Positions 1-8,349 of a stretch of DNA of 64,000 nt are shown piece after piece. A model generated the notes under the pieces. That model searched no databases. It was not told the origin of the DNA and saw only the letters and a list, made by a program, of their open reading frames with translations. Both the position numbers and the translations under genes were made by a program. Source of the DNA: UBA1756 sp045130235 (GTDB lineage: Bacteria > Bacteroidota > Bacteroidia > Bacteroidales > WCHB1-69); the NCBI GenBank assembly GCA_045130235.1, contig JBGUPJ010000048.1, positions 203,177 through 267,176 of the forward strand, written 5' to 3'. Each line of letters starts with the position of its first letter. Within the stretch, counting starts at the first letter, position 1.

Positions 1-1882
1 GGATGCGCCCCGTGGCAGGATTCACCAGCTGCGGCAATGCGTCCACGTAGGTGGATTTCAGCTTCGTAAGACCGCGCCACTCCAAAATCAGTGGCACGAT
101 GGGATGCCGTGCCGACAGCTTCAACAGGATTTCCTCACCCGTCTGGTACTGCTTGGTTTTGGTAAGTTTCGCATTCTCAATGATATGCAGTTTCTCAAAA
201 AGAATTTCTCCCAACTGTTTCGGCGAGCCGATGTTGAATTTTTCACCCGCATAATTGTAAATTTGCTCCTCTAACTCTTTGATTTCTTCGCCAATCACCC
301 TCGAACTCTCGGCTAGAATCTCCTTATTGAGGTGAATGCCGTTGTTTTCCATCTTGGCTAAAACGGGTGCCAAAGGCATCTCTATTTCATCAAAAAGATT
401 TCGTAAGCCATTATCATCCAATTCTTTATTAAAAATGGGATAAAGCTGACGATAAATCTCCACGCATTCGCCGGTGCGGTCAATGAGTTCCTGTGCGGTG
501 GGTTGCTCTTTCTTGATTTCTGGCAACATGCTGTAGTTTAGATAGTTCTCTGAGAGGTTGGAAAGCTGATGGGAGTTTTCAGGTTGAATGAGGTAATGGG
601 CAATCTGCAGGTCGAAGAAGCGGGCCTGGTTGGGGATTCGGAGCAGTTCAAGAAACTTGTAGCTCTGTTTGCAGTTGTAGGTGACGATGAGCCGGTCGCT
701 GCTGAAAATCTGATGAAGAATCTCCTGATAATACTGATGTTCGCGTTCGAGAAGATGGTAGAAGACCTTCTCGTGGTCTGCAAAGAAAAAGCCGGCAATT
801 TTCCCGTTGTTCAGCAGCCATTCAAAGTAGATGTTTGGTTTGTCAGCAAGGGTGAAAGAGTTGATGGGTTGGAAGTTGTGCTGATTTTGGGAGAAATCGT
901 TGAAGAGGGGAAGTTCCATCGCGGCGGGTGCCGATGGGATAGGGGCTTCGTTCTCCAAAGCCGAAAACATGTCGGGCTGCTGCGGAGCGGGGGGCGTGTT
1001 GCGCAAATTCAGGTCGTTGAAGATGCGGGTGGAGAGGGTTTTGAACTGAAGTTCATTGAAGACGGCCTGCAAATCGTTGACGTGGATGTTGCCGAATTTC
1101 ATGTCGTCCCAATGATATTCGATAGGAACATCTAAAATGATGGTAGCCAGTGCTTTCGACTGAAGTGCTTTCTCCTCATTGTCGATGAGGGTCTGCCGAA
1201 GTTTGGCATTATCTACCTCGTTAATGCGGTGATAGATGTTCTCGATGCTGCCGAATTGGGCAATCAGTTTTTTGGCTTTCACCTCGCCGATGCCGGGCAC
1301 GCCGGGGATGTTGTCGGCCGAGTCGCCCCACAGTCCGAGGATGTCGATGAGCTGTTCGGGCTGCTGGATGCCATATTTCTCGCAAATGCCCTCCACGCCC
1401 ACCACTTCGGCGGGTTGTCCGAACTTGGCGGGTTTGTACATGAAGATATGTTCTGAAACGAGCTGTCCGTAGTCCTTGTCGGAGGTCATCATATAGACCT
1501 CAAATCCGTCTATTTCAGCCTGTTTGGCCACCGTTCCCACGATGTCGTCGGCTTCGTATCCGTCTTTCGAGAGAATCGGGATGCCGAAGGCGGTGATGAT
1601 GCGTTGGATGTAGGGGATGGCGGTCACAATGTCGTCGGGAGTGGCCTCGCGGTTGGCCTTGTACTCTTCGAAGTCGGCGTGGCGCAGGGTGGGGGCGCCG
1701 GTGTCGAAGGCAACGGCGATGTGCGTGGGCTTCTCGTTTCGTATCACCTCATACAGCGTGTTGGTGAATCCCAACATGGCGGAGGTGTTCAAACCGGTCG
1801 TGGTAAAGCGCGGACTTTTGATCATCGCATAATAGGCTCTGTAAATCAAAGCCATAGCATCAAGGAGAAAGAGTTTTTTCAT
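1..1882 (-). CDS. polA: DNA polymerase I (3' end outside window)
   Basis: DNA polymerase I acts in Okazaki fragment processing and repair. The reverse strand is open from the ATG at 1880-1882 to the window edge (627 codons). The N-terminal 5' nuclease is intact: FLLDAMALIYRAYYA at the start, YEADDIVGT and GDSADNIPGVPGIG. The middle region corresponds to the 3'-5' exonuclease fold but its metal ligands look lost: YFEW stands where DTE is expected, YNCKQSYKF where NLKYD is expected, and GECVEIY where the YxxxD motif should be. The start of the polymerase domain follows (GSPKQLGEILF). The gene lies 33 bp downstream of the murD-like gene on the same strand, so the two are probably cotranscribed. 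The fingers/palm region is outside the window and cannot be judged. Confidence 0.95.
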   Translation of the reverse strand, partial: MKKLFLLDAMALIYRAYYAMIKSPRFTTTGLNTSAMLGFTNTLYEVIRNEKPTHIAVAFDTGAPTLRHADFEEYKANREATPDDIVTAIPYIQRIITAFGIPILSKDGYEADDIVGTVAKQAEIDGFEVYMMTSDKDYGQLVSEHIFMYKPAKFGQPAEVVGVEGICEKYGIQQPEQLIDILGLWGDSADNIPGVPGIGEVKAKKLIAQFGSIENIYHRINEVDNAKLRQTLIDNEEKALQSKALATIILDVPIEYHWDDMKFGNIHVNDLQAVFNELQFKTLSTRIFNDLNLRNTPPAPQQPDMFSALENEAPIPSAPAAMELPLFNDFSQNQHNFQPINSFTLADKPNIYFEWLLNNGKIAGFFFADHEKVFYHLLEREHQYYQEILHQIFSSDRLIVTYNCKQSYKFLELLRIPNQARFFDLQIAHYLIQPENSHQLSNLSENYLNYSMLPEIKKEQPTAQELIDRTGECVEIYRQLYPIFNKELDDNGLRNLFDEIEMPLAPVLAKMENNGIHLNKEILAESSRVIGEEIKELEEQIYNYAGEKFNIGSPKQLGEILFEKLHIIENAKLTKTKQYQTGEEILLKLSARHPIVPLILEWRGLTKLKSTYVDALPQLVNPATGRI

Positions 1883-1915
1883 GATTGTGGTTTTTGAAGG
1901 AGAAGATAAAAGGAG

Positions 1916-3304
1916 TTAAAGTTCAGCCTGTTTTTTGACTTCGTTTTTGAAGGTGCCGCCCCGCACGGTGAAGTCTTTAAACTGATCGTAAGAAGCGGCG
2001 GCTGGAGAGAGCAAACAACTGCACCCCAGCGCGGTATGGGCGTATGCGAAAGTGACGATTTTAGCATAATCACTCTCCACTATGAAATTTTCTGGCAGAG
2101 TGTAGCCCTTTTCGGTCCACTCTTTCAGCAGTCGTTGTCCCACCTCTCCGACAAAGGCGATGTTGCGCACGGGGTGCTCGTGAAGGTGTTCGATGAGGAT
2201 GGAGTAGTCGATGCCGCGGTCGAAGCCGCCAAGAATCAGGGTGTCAACACGTTTGATGGTGTTGAGGGCGGCGATGGTGGCTTCGGGGATGGTGGAGATG
2301 CTGTCGTTGTAGAAGGTGATCTCCTTGAAGGTGCCCACCAGCTCCATGCGGTGCTCTAATCCTTTGAAAGTGGCGATGTTACGAATGATGTCGGCATCGG
2401 CGATGCCTTTGGCTTTGCAGGCCAGCACGGCCGCCATGATATTGTTGTTGTTGTGCCGTCCAGGGATGTTGGGTCTCCCTTCAATCGGAATCGTACAGAT
2501 TTGTTCATTGTTTTTCATCAGCACGATGTCGGTCTTGGTGCAGAATGCGCCATTTTTTAGCGTAGTCTGACTGCTGAACGGGATGAACCGCCGTTGCAGT
2601 TGGTGGCTCTCGAGCAGACCGGGAATGTAGCGGTCGTCGTAGTTGTAGATGAGGATGTCGCTCTCCTGCTGGTGCTCGGTGATGTTGAGTTTGGCTAACT
2701 GGTAGTTGTTGAAGGTGTTGAAATGGTCGAGGTGCTCTTGGTAGAGGTTTAGGAGGATGGCGATATGCGGTGAATAGTCGGTGTATTCCAGCTGGTGTGC
2801 CGACAGTTCGGCCACGATGGTGGTGTCGTCGTTGATCTCCTCAAGGATGTCGAAAAAAGGTGTGCCGATATTGCCGGCCAGCAGGGTGTTGCCGACCGAG
2901 TTGGAGAGGATATGGTAGATCAGCGAGGAGGTGGTGCTTTTTCCCTTCGTACCGGTGACTCCGATAACATTCTCGCCGTAGGCCATCAGAAAAAGCTCCG
3001 TTTGCGACACAAATTTCTCTCTGGGAATGAAGTAGTTGAGGTTGTTGAAGTTGACACCGGGCGATTTGAGAATGACATCGTATTGGTTGAGGTTCCGGTC
3101 GTACTCTTCGCCCGTCACAATTTTCAGGTGTTTGTCTTTCAGAAAATCATCGGCATGAAGCAGCGGATTTTTGTCTGCCACCGTGATGGGCAGGTTGGGA
3201 TAGTGTTGGCGGATGAGCTTGTATGACGACACGCCTTCGCGTCCGAATCCCACGATGACGATTTTTTTGCCTTTGAAAAACTCGATGATTTGGTCTTTTC
3301 TCAT
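1916..3304 (-). CDS. murD: MurD-family UDP-N-acetylmuramoyl-L-alanine--glutamate ligase, variant active site
   Basis: A cytoplasmic Mur ligase that adds glutamate to UDP-MurNAc-L-Ala in peptidoglycan synthesis. The ATP loop is GTKGKST (residues 118-124), followed by ELSAHQLEY, NLYQEHLDHF and the C-terminal SPAAASYDQFKDF (433-445). The usual MurD motif NDSKATN is replaced by NDSISTIPEA (333-342), and the usual GG(D/K)xKG(A/N)D is GGFDRGID (359-366), so two lysines of the D-Glu site are missing. This resembles my memory of the MurD2 type that adds L-Glu, but that is inference. I chose the ATG at 3304, giving 462 residues; a longer reading frame to 3364 would run through the promoter. It sits upstream of polA rather than in a division/cell-wall cluster. 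Confidence 0.85.
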   Translation of the reverse strand: MRKDQIIEFFKGKKIVIVGFGREGVSSYKLIRQHYPNLPITVADKNPLLHADDFLKDKHLKIVTGEEYDRNLNQYDVILKSPGVNFNNLNYFIPREKFVSQTELFLMAYGENVIGVTGTKGKSTTSSLIYHILSNSVGNTLLAGNIGTPFFDILEEINDDTTIVAELSAHQLEYTDYSPHIAILLNLYQEHLDHFNTFNNYQLAKLNITEHQQESDILIYNYDDRYIPGLLESHQLQRRFIPFSSQTTLKNGAFCTKTDIVLMKNNEQICTIPIEGRPNIPGRHNNNNIMAAVLACKAKGIADADIIRNIATFKGLEHRMELVGTFKEITFYNDSISTIPEATIAALNTIKRVDTLILGGFDRGIDYSILIEHLHEHPVRNIAFVGEVGQRLLKEWTEKGYTLPENFIVESDYAKIVTFAYAHTALGCSCLLSPAAASYDQFKDFTVRGGTFKNEVKKQAEL

Positions 3305-3323
3305 AACTGATAATGTGTGTTGG

Positions 3324-3342
3324 TGGATGGACTCCCCATCCA
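3324..3342 (-). promoter_or_regulatory. hairpin in the leader of the murD-like gene
   Basis: A perfect 7-bp stem (TGGATGG/CCATCCA) with a 5-nt loop lies between the -7 box at 3354-3361 and the ATG at 3304, so it would sit near the 5' end of the mRNA. No U-tract follows. A role in translation or mRNA stability is possible but unproven. Confidence 0.4.
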
Positions 3343-3353
3343 TTTTCGCAGTG

Positions 3354-3361
3354 CAAAAGTA
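3354..3361 (-). promoter_or_regulatory. Bacteroidetes -7 box (TACTTTTG) for murD-polA
   Basis: On the minus strand TACTTTTG fits TAnnTTTG and lies about 50 bases upstream of the chosen start. I see no convincing -33 TTTG. Its position supports the start at 3304 over 3364. Confidence 0.5.
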
Positions 3362-3409
3362 CAAAAAAATAAGGATTGTCGTGGATTTTTAAAAATTATT
3401 GAATAATAG

Positions 3410-3440
3410 TTGTTTATGTCAAAATAAAGTTGTATTTTTG
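3410..3440 (+). promoter_or_regulatory. rpsA promoter (-33 TTG, -7 TATTTTTG)
   Basis: TATTTTTG at 3433-3440 matches TAnnTTTG exactly, with a TTG at 3410-3412, a spacing of 20 bases as expected for the Bacteroidetes primary sigma factor. Transcription should start near 3445-3448, giving rpsA a leader of roughly 95 bases. Confidence 0.65.
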
Positions 3441-3441
3441 C

Positions 3442-3478
3442 ACTCCATTTCTGAGAGGCTCCGGGAATGGAGTTTTTT
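3442..3478 (+). promoter_or_regulatory. terminator-like hairpin at the very start of the rpsA leader
   Basis: ACTCCATT (3442-3449) and AATGGAGT (3466-3473) form a perfect 8-bp stem followed by a T-run to 3478. It lies at or just after the predicted transcription start, so the left arm may be partly outside the RNA. It could be an attenuator or the terminator of a very short transcript. Confidence 0.4.
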
Positions 3479-3511
3479 AGTAGTAAACCTCAATGTATCA
3501 CCTTTTTAACC

Positions 3512-3527
3512 TATCCTTTAAAGGATA
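3512..3527 (+). promoter_or_regulatory. perfect 16-bp palindrome before the rpsA start
   Basis: TATCCTTTAAAGGATA is its own reverse complement and ends 15 bases before the rpsA ATG. Its right half contains AAGGA, a Shine-Dalgarno-like core, but too far from the start (about 17 bases) for ordinary use. It could be a protein-binding operator, an RNA dimerisation/hairpin element, or an S1 autoregulatory site. Confidence 0.45.
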
Positions 3528-3542
3528 AAAAATTTTTAGTAA

Positions 3543-5537
3543 ATGGCAGAAGAAATCATTAACAATCCGGAAGAAACCGTAGCCGAGAACCAGCCCGTAG
3601 AGGCAGCACCGGCCGTTGAAGCAACTCCCGCAGTGGAAGAAGCTCCCGTAGCAGAAGAGACTCCCGTAGTAGAAGAAGTGCCCGCAGCTGAGGCTCCCGC
3701 CGCAGAAGCCGCTGAACTTCCGGAAACTCCGAAAGCCCCCAGAAAACCCCGTGAGATCGAGAACGCTTACGGCGAAATCATGGCCAACTTCGACTGGAAC
3801 GCCCTCGAGAAGAAAGGTCAGAAGTACAACGCCGCCGAGCGCAAGAACTTGGAAGACCTTTACACCAAGTCCTTCAAGTCCATCGACGAGCAGGCTGTGA
3901 TCATGGGTACCGTCGTCTCCATCAACCAGCGCGAAGTGGTGGTCAACATCGGCTTCAAATCCGACGGCGTCATCTCCGCTTCCGAACTTCGTTACAACCC
4001 CGATCTGAAAATCGGTGACGAAATCGAAGTTTACGTGGAAAGCCAGGAAGACGCTACCGGTCAGCTCATCCTTTCCCACAAGAAAGCACGCCTCCTCAAA
4101 TCTTGGCTGCGTGTCAACGAAGCTTACGAGAAAGAGGAAATCATCACCGGTTATGTCAAGTGCAGAACCAAAGGCGGTCTCATCGTGGACGTCTTCGGTA
4201 TCGAGGCCTTCCTCCCCGGCTCACAAATCGACGTTAAGCCCATCCGCGACTATGACGTGTTTGTTGACAAGACCATGGACTTCAAGGTGGTGAAAATCAA
4301 CCAAGAGTTCAAGAATGTCGTGGTTTCCCACAAGGCACTCATCGAGTCCGAACTCGAAGCCCAGAAGGCAGAGATCATCTCCCGCCTCGAAAAGGGACAG
4401 GTGCTCGAAGGTACCGTCAAGAACATCACCACCTACGGTGTGTTCATCGACCTCGGCGGCGTGGACGGTCTTATCCACATCACCGACCTCTCTTGGGGCC
4501 GCATCATCCACCCCGAAGAGATCGTGCAGCTTGACCAGAAGATCAACGTGGTTATCCTCGACTTCGACGAGAACAAGAAACGTATCGCCCTCGGTCTCAA
4601 GCAGCTCACTCCTCATCCGTGGGACGCTCTCGACCCGAATCTCAAAGTCGGCGACAAAGTTCATGGCAAGGTGGTCGTGGTCAACGACTATGGCGCCTTC
4701 CTCGAAATCATGCCCGGCGTGGAAGGTCTTATCCACGTTTCCGAAATGTCATGGTCACAGCACCTGCGCACCGCTCACGACTTCCTCAAAGTCGGTGACG
4801 AAATCGACGCCGTGCTGCTCACCCTCGACAAAGAAGAGAGAAAGATGTCTCTCGGTATCAAACAGCTTATCCCCGATCCGTGGGCTAACATCACCGAGAA
4901 ATATCCCGTCGGTTCGAAGCACACCGCTATCGTCCGCAACTTCACCAACTTCGGCATCTTCGTCGAACTCGAAGAGGGCGTTGATGGCCTCATCCACATC
5001 TCCGACCTCTCCTGGTCGAAGAAGATCAAACACCCCGCCGAATTCACCAAGACCGGTGAGAAAATCGACGTGGTGGTGCTCGAAGTCGATGTTGAGAACA
5101 GACGTCTCAGCCTCGGTCACAAACAGCTCGAGGAGAATCCTTGGGATGTTTATGAAACCGTATTCACCGTCGGTTCCGAACACGAAGGTAAGGTGGTCAG
5201 CATGACCGACAAGGGTGCTGTCATCGCCCTCCCGTACGACATCGAAGGTTTCGCTTTCAACCGCAACCTCCTGAAGCAGGACAAGACCTACGCTAAGGTT
5301 GACGAAGTACTGCCCTTCAAGGTGGTTGAATTCTCGAAAGAGGCCAAGAAAATCAACCTTTCCCACACCAGAACTTGGCAGCTCAACCAAGAGGAAGAGA
5401 CCAAGGTCATGGAAGCTGAGGACAAGAAGCAGGCTAAGGAAATCAAGAAACTCAACGAAAGCGTTGAGAAAACTACCCTTGGTGACCTCGCCGCTCTCCA
5501 GGCTCTCAAAGAGAAACTCGGTAAGACCGAAGAGTAA
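3543..5537 (+). CDS. rpsA: 30S ribosomal protein S1
   Basis: S1 binds mRNA on the 30S subunit. The 664-residue protein has six S1 (OB-fold) repeats at roughly residues 119-182, 197-268, 285-355, 371-443, 458-530 and 545-613. Repeats 3-5 carry the typical DGLIHI/EGLIHV signature (for example VDGLIHITDLSW). A low-complexity extension rich in Ala, Pro, Glu and Val fills residues 2-70 before the first repeat; this makes the protein longer than the roughly 600 residues I would expect for the phylum. The gene has its own promoter and a structured leader, and is followed by a strong terminator. Codon use is strongly biased, as expected for a highly expressed gene. Confidence 0.97.
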   Translation: MAEEIINNPEETVAENQPVEAAPAVEATPAVEEAPVAEETPVVEEVPAAEAPAAEAAELPETPKAPRKPREIENAYGEIMANFDWNALEKKGQKYNAAERKNLEDLYTKSFKSIDEQAVIMGTVVSINQREVVVNIGFKSDGVISASELRYNPDLKIGDEIEVYVESQEDATGQLILSHKKARLLKSWLRVNEAYEKEEIITGYVKCRTKGGLIVDVFGIEAFLPGSQIDVKPIRDYDVFVDKTMDFKVVKINQEFKNVVVSHKALIESELEAQKAEIISRLEKGQVLEGTVKNITTYGVFIDLGGVDGLIHITDLSWGRIIHPEEIVQLDQKINVVILDFDENKKRIALGLKQLTPHPWDALDPNLKVGDKVHGKVVVVNDYGAFLEIMPGVEGLIHVSEMSWSQHLRTAHDFLKVGDEIDAVLLTLDKEERKMSLGIKQLIPDPWANITEKYPVGSKHTAIVRNFTNFGIFVELEEGVDGLIHISDLSWSKKIKHPAEFTKTGEKIDVVVLEVDVENRRLSLGHKQLEENPWDVYETVFTVGSEHEGKVVSMTDKGAVIALPYDIEGFAFNRNLLKQDKTYAKVDEVLPFKVVEFSKEAKKINLSHTRTWQLNQEEETKVMEAEDKKQAKEIKKLNESVEKTTLGDLAALQALKEKLGKTEE

Positions 5538-5557
5538 TCTTTGTAAGTATGAATATG

Positions 5558-5588
5558 AAATGCCTGCCGTGAGGCGGGCATTTCTTTT
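5558..5588 (+). terminator. intrinsic terminator after rpsA
   Basis: An 11-bp stem (AAATGCCTGCC/GGCGGGCATTT, one G-U pair) closed by a GTGA tetraloop (GNRA type), followed by a T-rich tail. It lies 21 bases after the rpsA stop and 15 bases before rsmA. Confidence 0.85.
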
Positions 5589-5602
5589 AAATACCCCAAC
5601 CT

Positions 5603-6370
5603 ATGCAGCAAGTCACCCCCAAAAAAGCGCTCGGACAGCATTTCCTTATCGATGACGGAATTGCCCAACAGATTGTCGATAGCCTCCAGGCTCCGTATCC
5701 CAACGTGCTGGAAATCGGTCCCGGCATGGGCGTTTTGACCCGTTTCTTGTTGCAACGCTCTGGCATTGATTTCAGGGTGGTAGAGATTGACCGCGAGTCG
5801 GTGGCCTACCTTCAGCAGCATTTCCCCGAACTGCATGACCGTATTCTGGCCACCGATTTTCTGAAACTTCATCTCGAAGAACTCTATTCCCAGCCCATCA
5901 GCATCATCGGCAATTTCCCCTACAATATATCTTCCCAAATTTTATTTAAAATATTGGAGAATAAGGATTTGGTGTTGGAAACTGTGGGGATGTTTCAGAA
6001 GGAGGTGGCCGAGCGGGTGGCTTCCGCGCCAGGAAAAAAGATGTACGGCATCCTCAGCGTGCTGTTGCAGGCTTTCTTCGACATCGAATACCTTTTCACC
6101 GTCCATGAACACTCCTTCAACCCGCCGCCAAAAGTGAAGTCGGCCGTCATCCGCATCACCCGCAACCCCGAAAAACGACTGCATTGCGATGAGGCGCTTT
6201 TCAAAAATGTGGTGAAAACGGCCTTCAACCAGCGGCGTAAGACGTTGCGCAACTCGCTGAAATCCTTTGAGTTCACTCCTGAGTTTAAGGAGAATGAGCT
6301 GCTGTCGAAACGTCCCGAACAGTTGGGTGTGGCCGAGTTTGAACTGATTTGCGAAAACCTTGTGCGATGA
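5603..6370 (+). CDS. rsmA: 16S rRNA adenine(1518/1519) N6-dimethyltransferase
   Basis: RsmA (KsgA) dimethylates two adjacent adenines in the 3' terminal helix of 16S rRNA, using S-adenosylmethionine during late 30S assembly. The 255-residue protein has the N-terminal KKALGQHFL signature (residues 7-15), SAM-binding EIGPGMG (37-43), the acidic EID after the second strand (61-63) and the catalytic NFPYN (104-108). Length is normal. It lies just after the rpsA terminator, and its TGA overlaps the ATG of the next gene, implying translational coupling. No clear promoter of its own is visible in the 65-base gap. Confidence 0.95.
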   Translation: MQQVTPKKALGQHFLIDDGIAQQIVDSLQAPYPNVLEIGPGMGVLTRFLLQRSGIDFRVVEIDRESVAYLQQHFPELHDRILATDFLKLHLEELYSQPISIIGNFPYNISSQILFKILENKDLVLETVGMFQKEVAERVASAPGKKMYGILSVLLQAFFDIEYLFTVHEHSFNPPPKVKSAVIRITRNPEKRLHCDEALFKNVVKTAFNQRRKTLRNSLKSFEFTPEFKENELLSKRPEQLGVAEFELICENLVR

Positions 6371-6945
6371 TTTACCGTTATCGAGCCGGACTGGAGCAAT
6401 ATGATGAGGCCAAAATGGCTGAATGTCTGTCGTGGTTTCCACAGGAACGGGTGGATAACATTTTGAAAATCAATCATATTCAGGGTAGGGGAGAGAAGGT
6501 GGCTGCGTATGAGCTTCTAGTGAAAATGATGCGCGAGGAGGGATGTTTGAAGCAATTGCCAGTATTTCATTATGATGAAAATGGGAAGCCGCGGTTGAGC
6601 AATTATTCCGGACTTCATTTTAATATAAGCCATTGTAAAAAGGCAGTGGCAGTGGCCTTGCACGATTCTGAGGTGGGGATAGATGTGGAATGTCGCCGTG
6701 CTGTGAGCCAGGCGCTGATGGAACGGGTTTGTTGTGAGGAAGAGTTGTCGCTGATCCGTTCTTCTGCTGATGCTGAACTGGAGTTTATACGCCTGTGGAC
6801 CCGCAAAGAGGCCTTGTTGAAATGTACAGGTGTGGGTATTCGGGAGGATTTACGGAATATTCTTTCTTATTATATTGATTATAAAATAATTACAGATTAT
6901 ATTGGTGAAATTGACGGTTATCTGTCTGTTTGTGTGAAAATATAG
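6367..6945 (+). CDS. 4'-phosphopantetheinyl transferase (Sfp-like, short)
   Basis: This enzyme transfers the phosphopantetheine arm of CoA to a serine of acyl or peptidyl carrier proteins. The 192-residue protein has the family motifs GIDVE (residues 104-108, Asp106 and Glu108 as Mg2+ ligands) and WTRKEALLKCTG (144-155), plus HFNISHC (84-90). The ATG at 6367 overlaps the rsmA stop in an ATGA junction; an upstream ATG at 6349 inside rsmA is less likely. The gene is more AT-rich than rsmA. It may be the only carrier-protein activator or a specialised one; the target carrier protein is not in the window. Confidence 0.88.
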   Translation: MIYRYRAGLEQYDEAKMAECLSWFPQERVDNILKINHIQGRGEKVAAYELLVKMMREEGCLKQLPVFHYDENGKPRLSNYSGLHFNISHCKKAVAVALHDSEVGIDVECRRAVSQALMERVCCEEELSLIRSSADAELEFIRLWTRKEALLKCTGVGIREDLRNILSYYIDYKIITDYIGEIDGYLSVCVKI

Positions 6946-6956
6946 AGATTTTTTTG

Positions 6957-6964
6957 TATTTTTG
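6957..6964 (+). promoter_or_regulatory. -7 box (TATTTTTG) for nqrA
   Basis: A perfect TAnnTTTG match 31 bases before the nqrA start and just after the preceding stop codon. The nearest TTTG upstream (6929-6932) is 24 bases away, somewhat long for a -33 box. Confidence 0.55.
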
Positions 6965-6995
6965 CCCCCTAACTTGTTAAAGCACAAAATAATTC

Positions 6996-8345
6996 ATGGA
7001 GTATTGGATTCGGAAAGGTCTGGATTTGCGTTTGGCAGGTGCGCCGCTCCCGATGGTGGAATCTTTGCCGCCGTCTGAGTATTGCTATATCCGCCCCTCC
7101 GATTTCCGCTGGCTTACCCCGAAGTTGCTGGTGCAGTCCGGCGACTCGGTGCAGGTGGGCACTCCGCTATTTGCCGACAAATCCGATGAGCGCATTGTGG
7201 TGGTTTCGCCCGTTGAAGGAACGGTATGTGAAATCATTCGGGGTGAAAAGCGCGTGGTGGAGTGTATCATCCTGTCGGTGGATTGCAACCAGCCGACTGT
7301 CCGTAAGGTGGATCTCAATCCTCCTACTGCTCCCGATGCATTGCGTAACCTCTTGTTACAGTACGGCTTATGGCCCGCCATGCGGCAACGGCCATTCTCC
7401 ATCATCGCCCGCCCCGACGACTATCCTAAGGCCCTTTTTATTCCCTGTTTCGACTCTGCCCCGCTCGCCCCTTCTTATAAGGTGCTGGTCAACGAGCATC
7501 GCGATGATTTTCTGTCTGGCCTGCGTGCCCTCCGGCTTCTGGTGGGCGACAAAGTGCCTATCCATCTCTGTATGAGCCATAAAGAGGATAACCTCTTCTT
7601 GGAATCGTTGCATGATGTGCAGTTGCAATATTTCAACGGGCCGCACCCCGCCGGGAACCTCGGCCCGCAAATCCACAGGATTTCTGCGCTCGACAAGGGC
7701 GACATTGTTTGGTATATCCAGCCGTGGAACGTGGCGCAGATAGGACGGCTCCTGTCGAAGGGCGAACTTTCCTTCAACCGCATCTTTGCCCTTACGGGTC
7801 CGGCTATCCGTCATCCTCACTATTACTCAACTACTTACGGAATGGATGTAAGACGTTCTTTCGACCAGAATCTGTCGGAGAAAAATGCGCGCATCATCAG
7901 CGGTAATGTGCTTACGGGTGCTGATGTGGGCGACTATGTCACGCCCCGCTTCTATGATGCCCAGCTGACGTTGCTGCCGGAGGGTGGTGAGCGTGAGCTG
8001 TTGGGATGGCTGCGCCCGAATCTTCATAAATGGAGCTTCTCGCATACCTTCCTTGCCTGGCTGGTCAAGCACCATACGTTCCATTTCAACACCTCTCAGC
8101 ACGGCGACCAGCGCAACTTCGTCATGACCGGTGTGTATGACAAAGTGTTCCCGTATCAGTCTATCCTTCCTTTGGAATTGTTGAAGGCATGCAAAACTCA
8201 CAACATTGAGCTGATGGAAGATTTGGGTATTTATGAGGTTGAAGATGAGGATTTTGCACTTTGTGAAGTGGTGTGTCCTTCCAAGATGCCTTGTCAGGAA
8301 ATCATTCGGGAGGGCTTGCGTGAGATTATGAATGAAAATCGTTGA
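6996..8345 (+). CDS. nqrA: Na+-translocating NADH:quinone reductase subunit A
   Basis: NqrA is the cytoplasm-facing, cofactor-free subunit of the Na+-pumping NADH:quinone oxidoreductase and contributes to quinone binding. The 449-residue protein begins with IRKGLDLRLAGAP, typical of the family, and contains a biotinyl-like segment (GDSVQVGTPLFADK, then VVSPVEGTVCEI) as in NqrA/RnfC proteins. Length is normal. It has a -7 box immediately upstream and overlaps or abuts nqrB. Of the usual six nqr genes, only nqrA and nqrB are here. Confidence 0.93.
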   Translation: MEYWIRKGLDLRLAGAPLPMVESLPPSEYCYIRPSDFRWLTPKLLVQSGDSVQVGTPLFADKSDERIVVVSPVEGTVCEIIRGEKRVVECIILSVDCNQPTVRKVDLNPPTAPDALRNLLLQYGLWPAMRQRPFSIIARPDDYPKALFIPCFDSAPLAPSYKVLVNEHRDDFLSGLRALRLLVGDKVPIHLCMSHKEDNLFLESLHDVQLQYFNGPHPAGNLGPQIHRISALDKGDIVWYIQPWNVAQIGRLLSKGELSFNRIFALTGPAIRHPHYYSTTYGMDVRRSFDQNLSEKNARIISGNVLTGADVGDYVTPRFYDAQLTLLPEGGERELLGWLRPNLHKWSFSHTFLAWLVKHHTFHFNTSQHGDQRNFVMTGVYDKVFPYQSILPLELLKACKTHNIELMEDLGIYEVEDEDFALCEVVCPSKMPCQEIIREGLREIMNENR

Positions 8346-8349
8346 TGCC

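Noticed and set aside
4221..5390. Minus-strand frames opposite rpsA (171 and 211 codons)
   Set aside because: Acidic shadow sequences that arise from the strongly biased codons and repeats of S1; no features of a gene.
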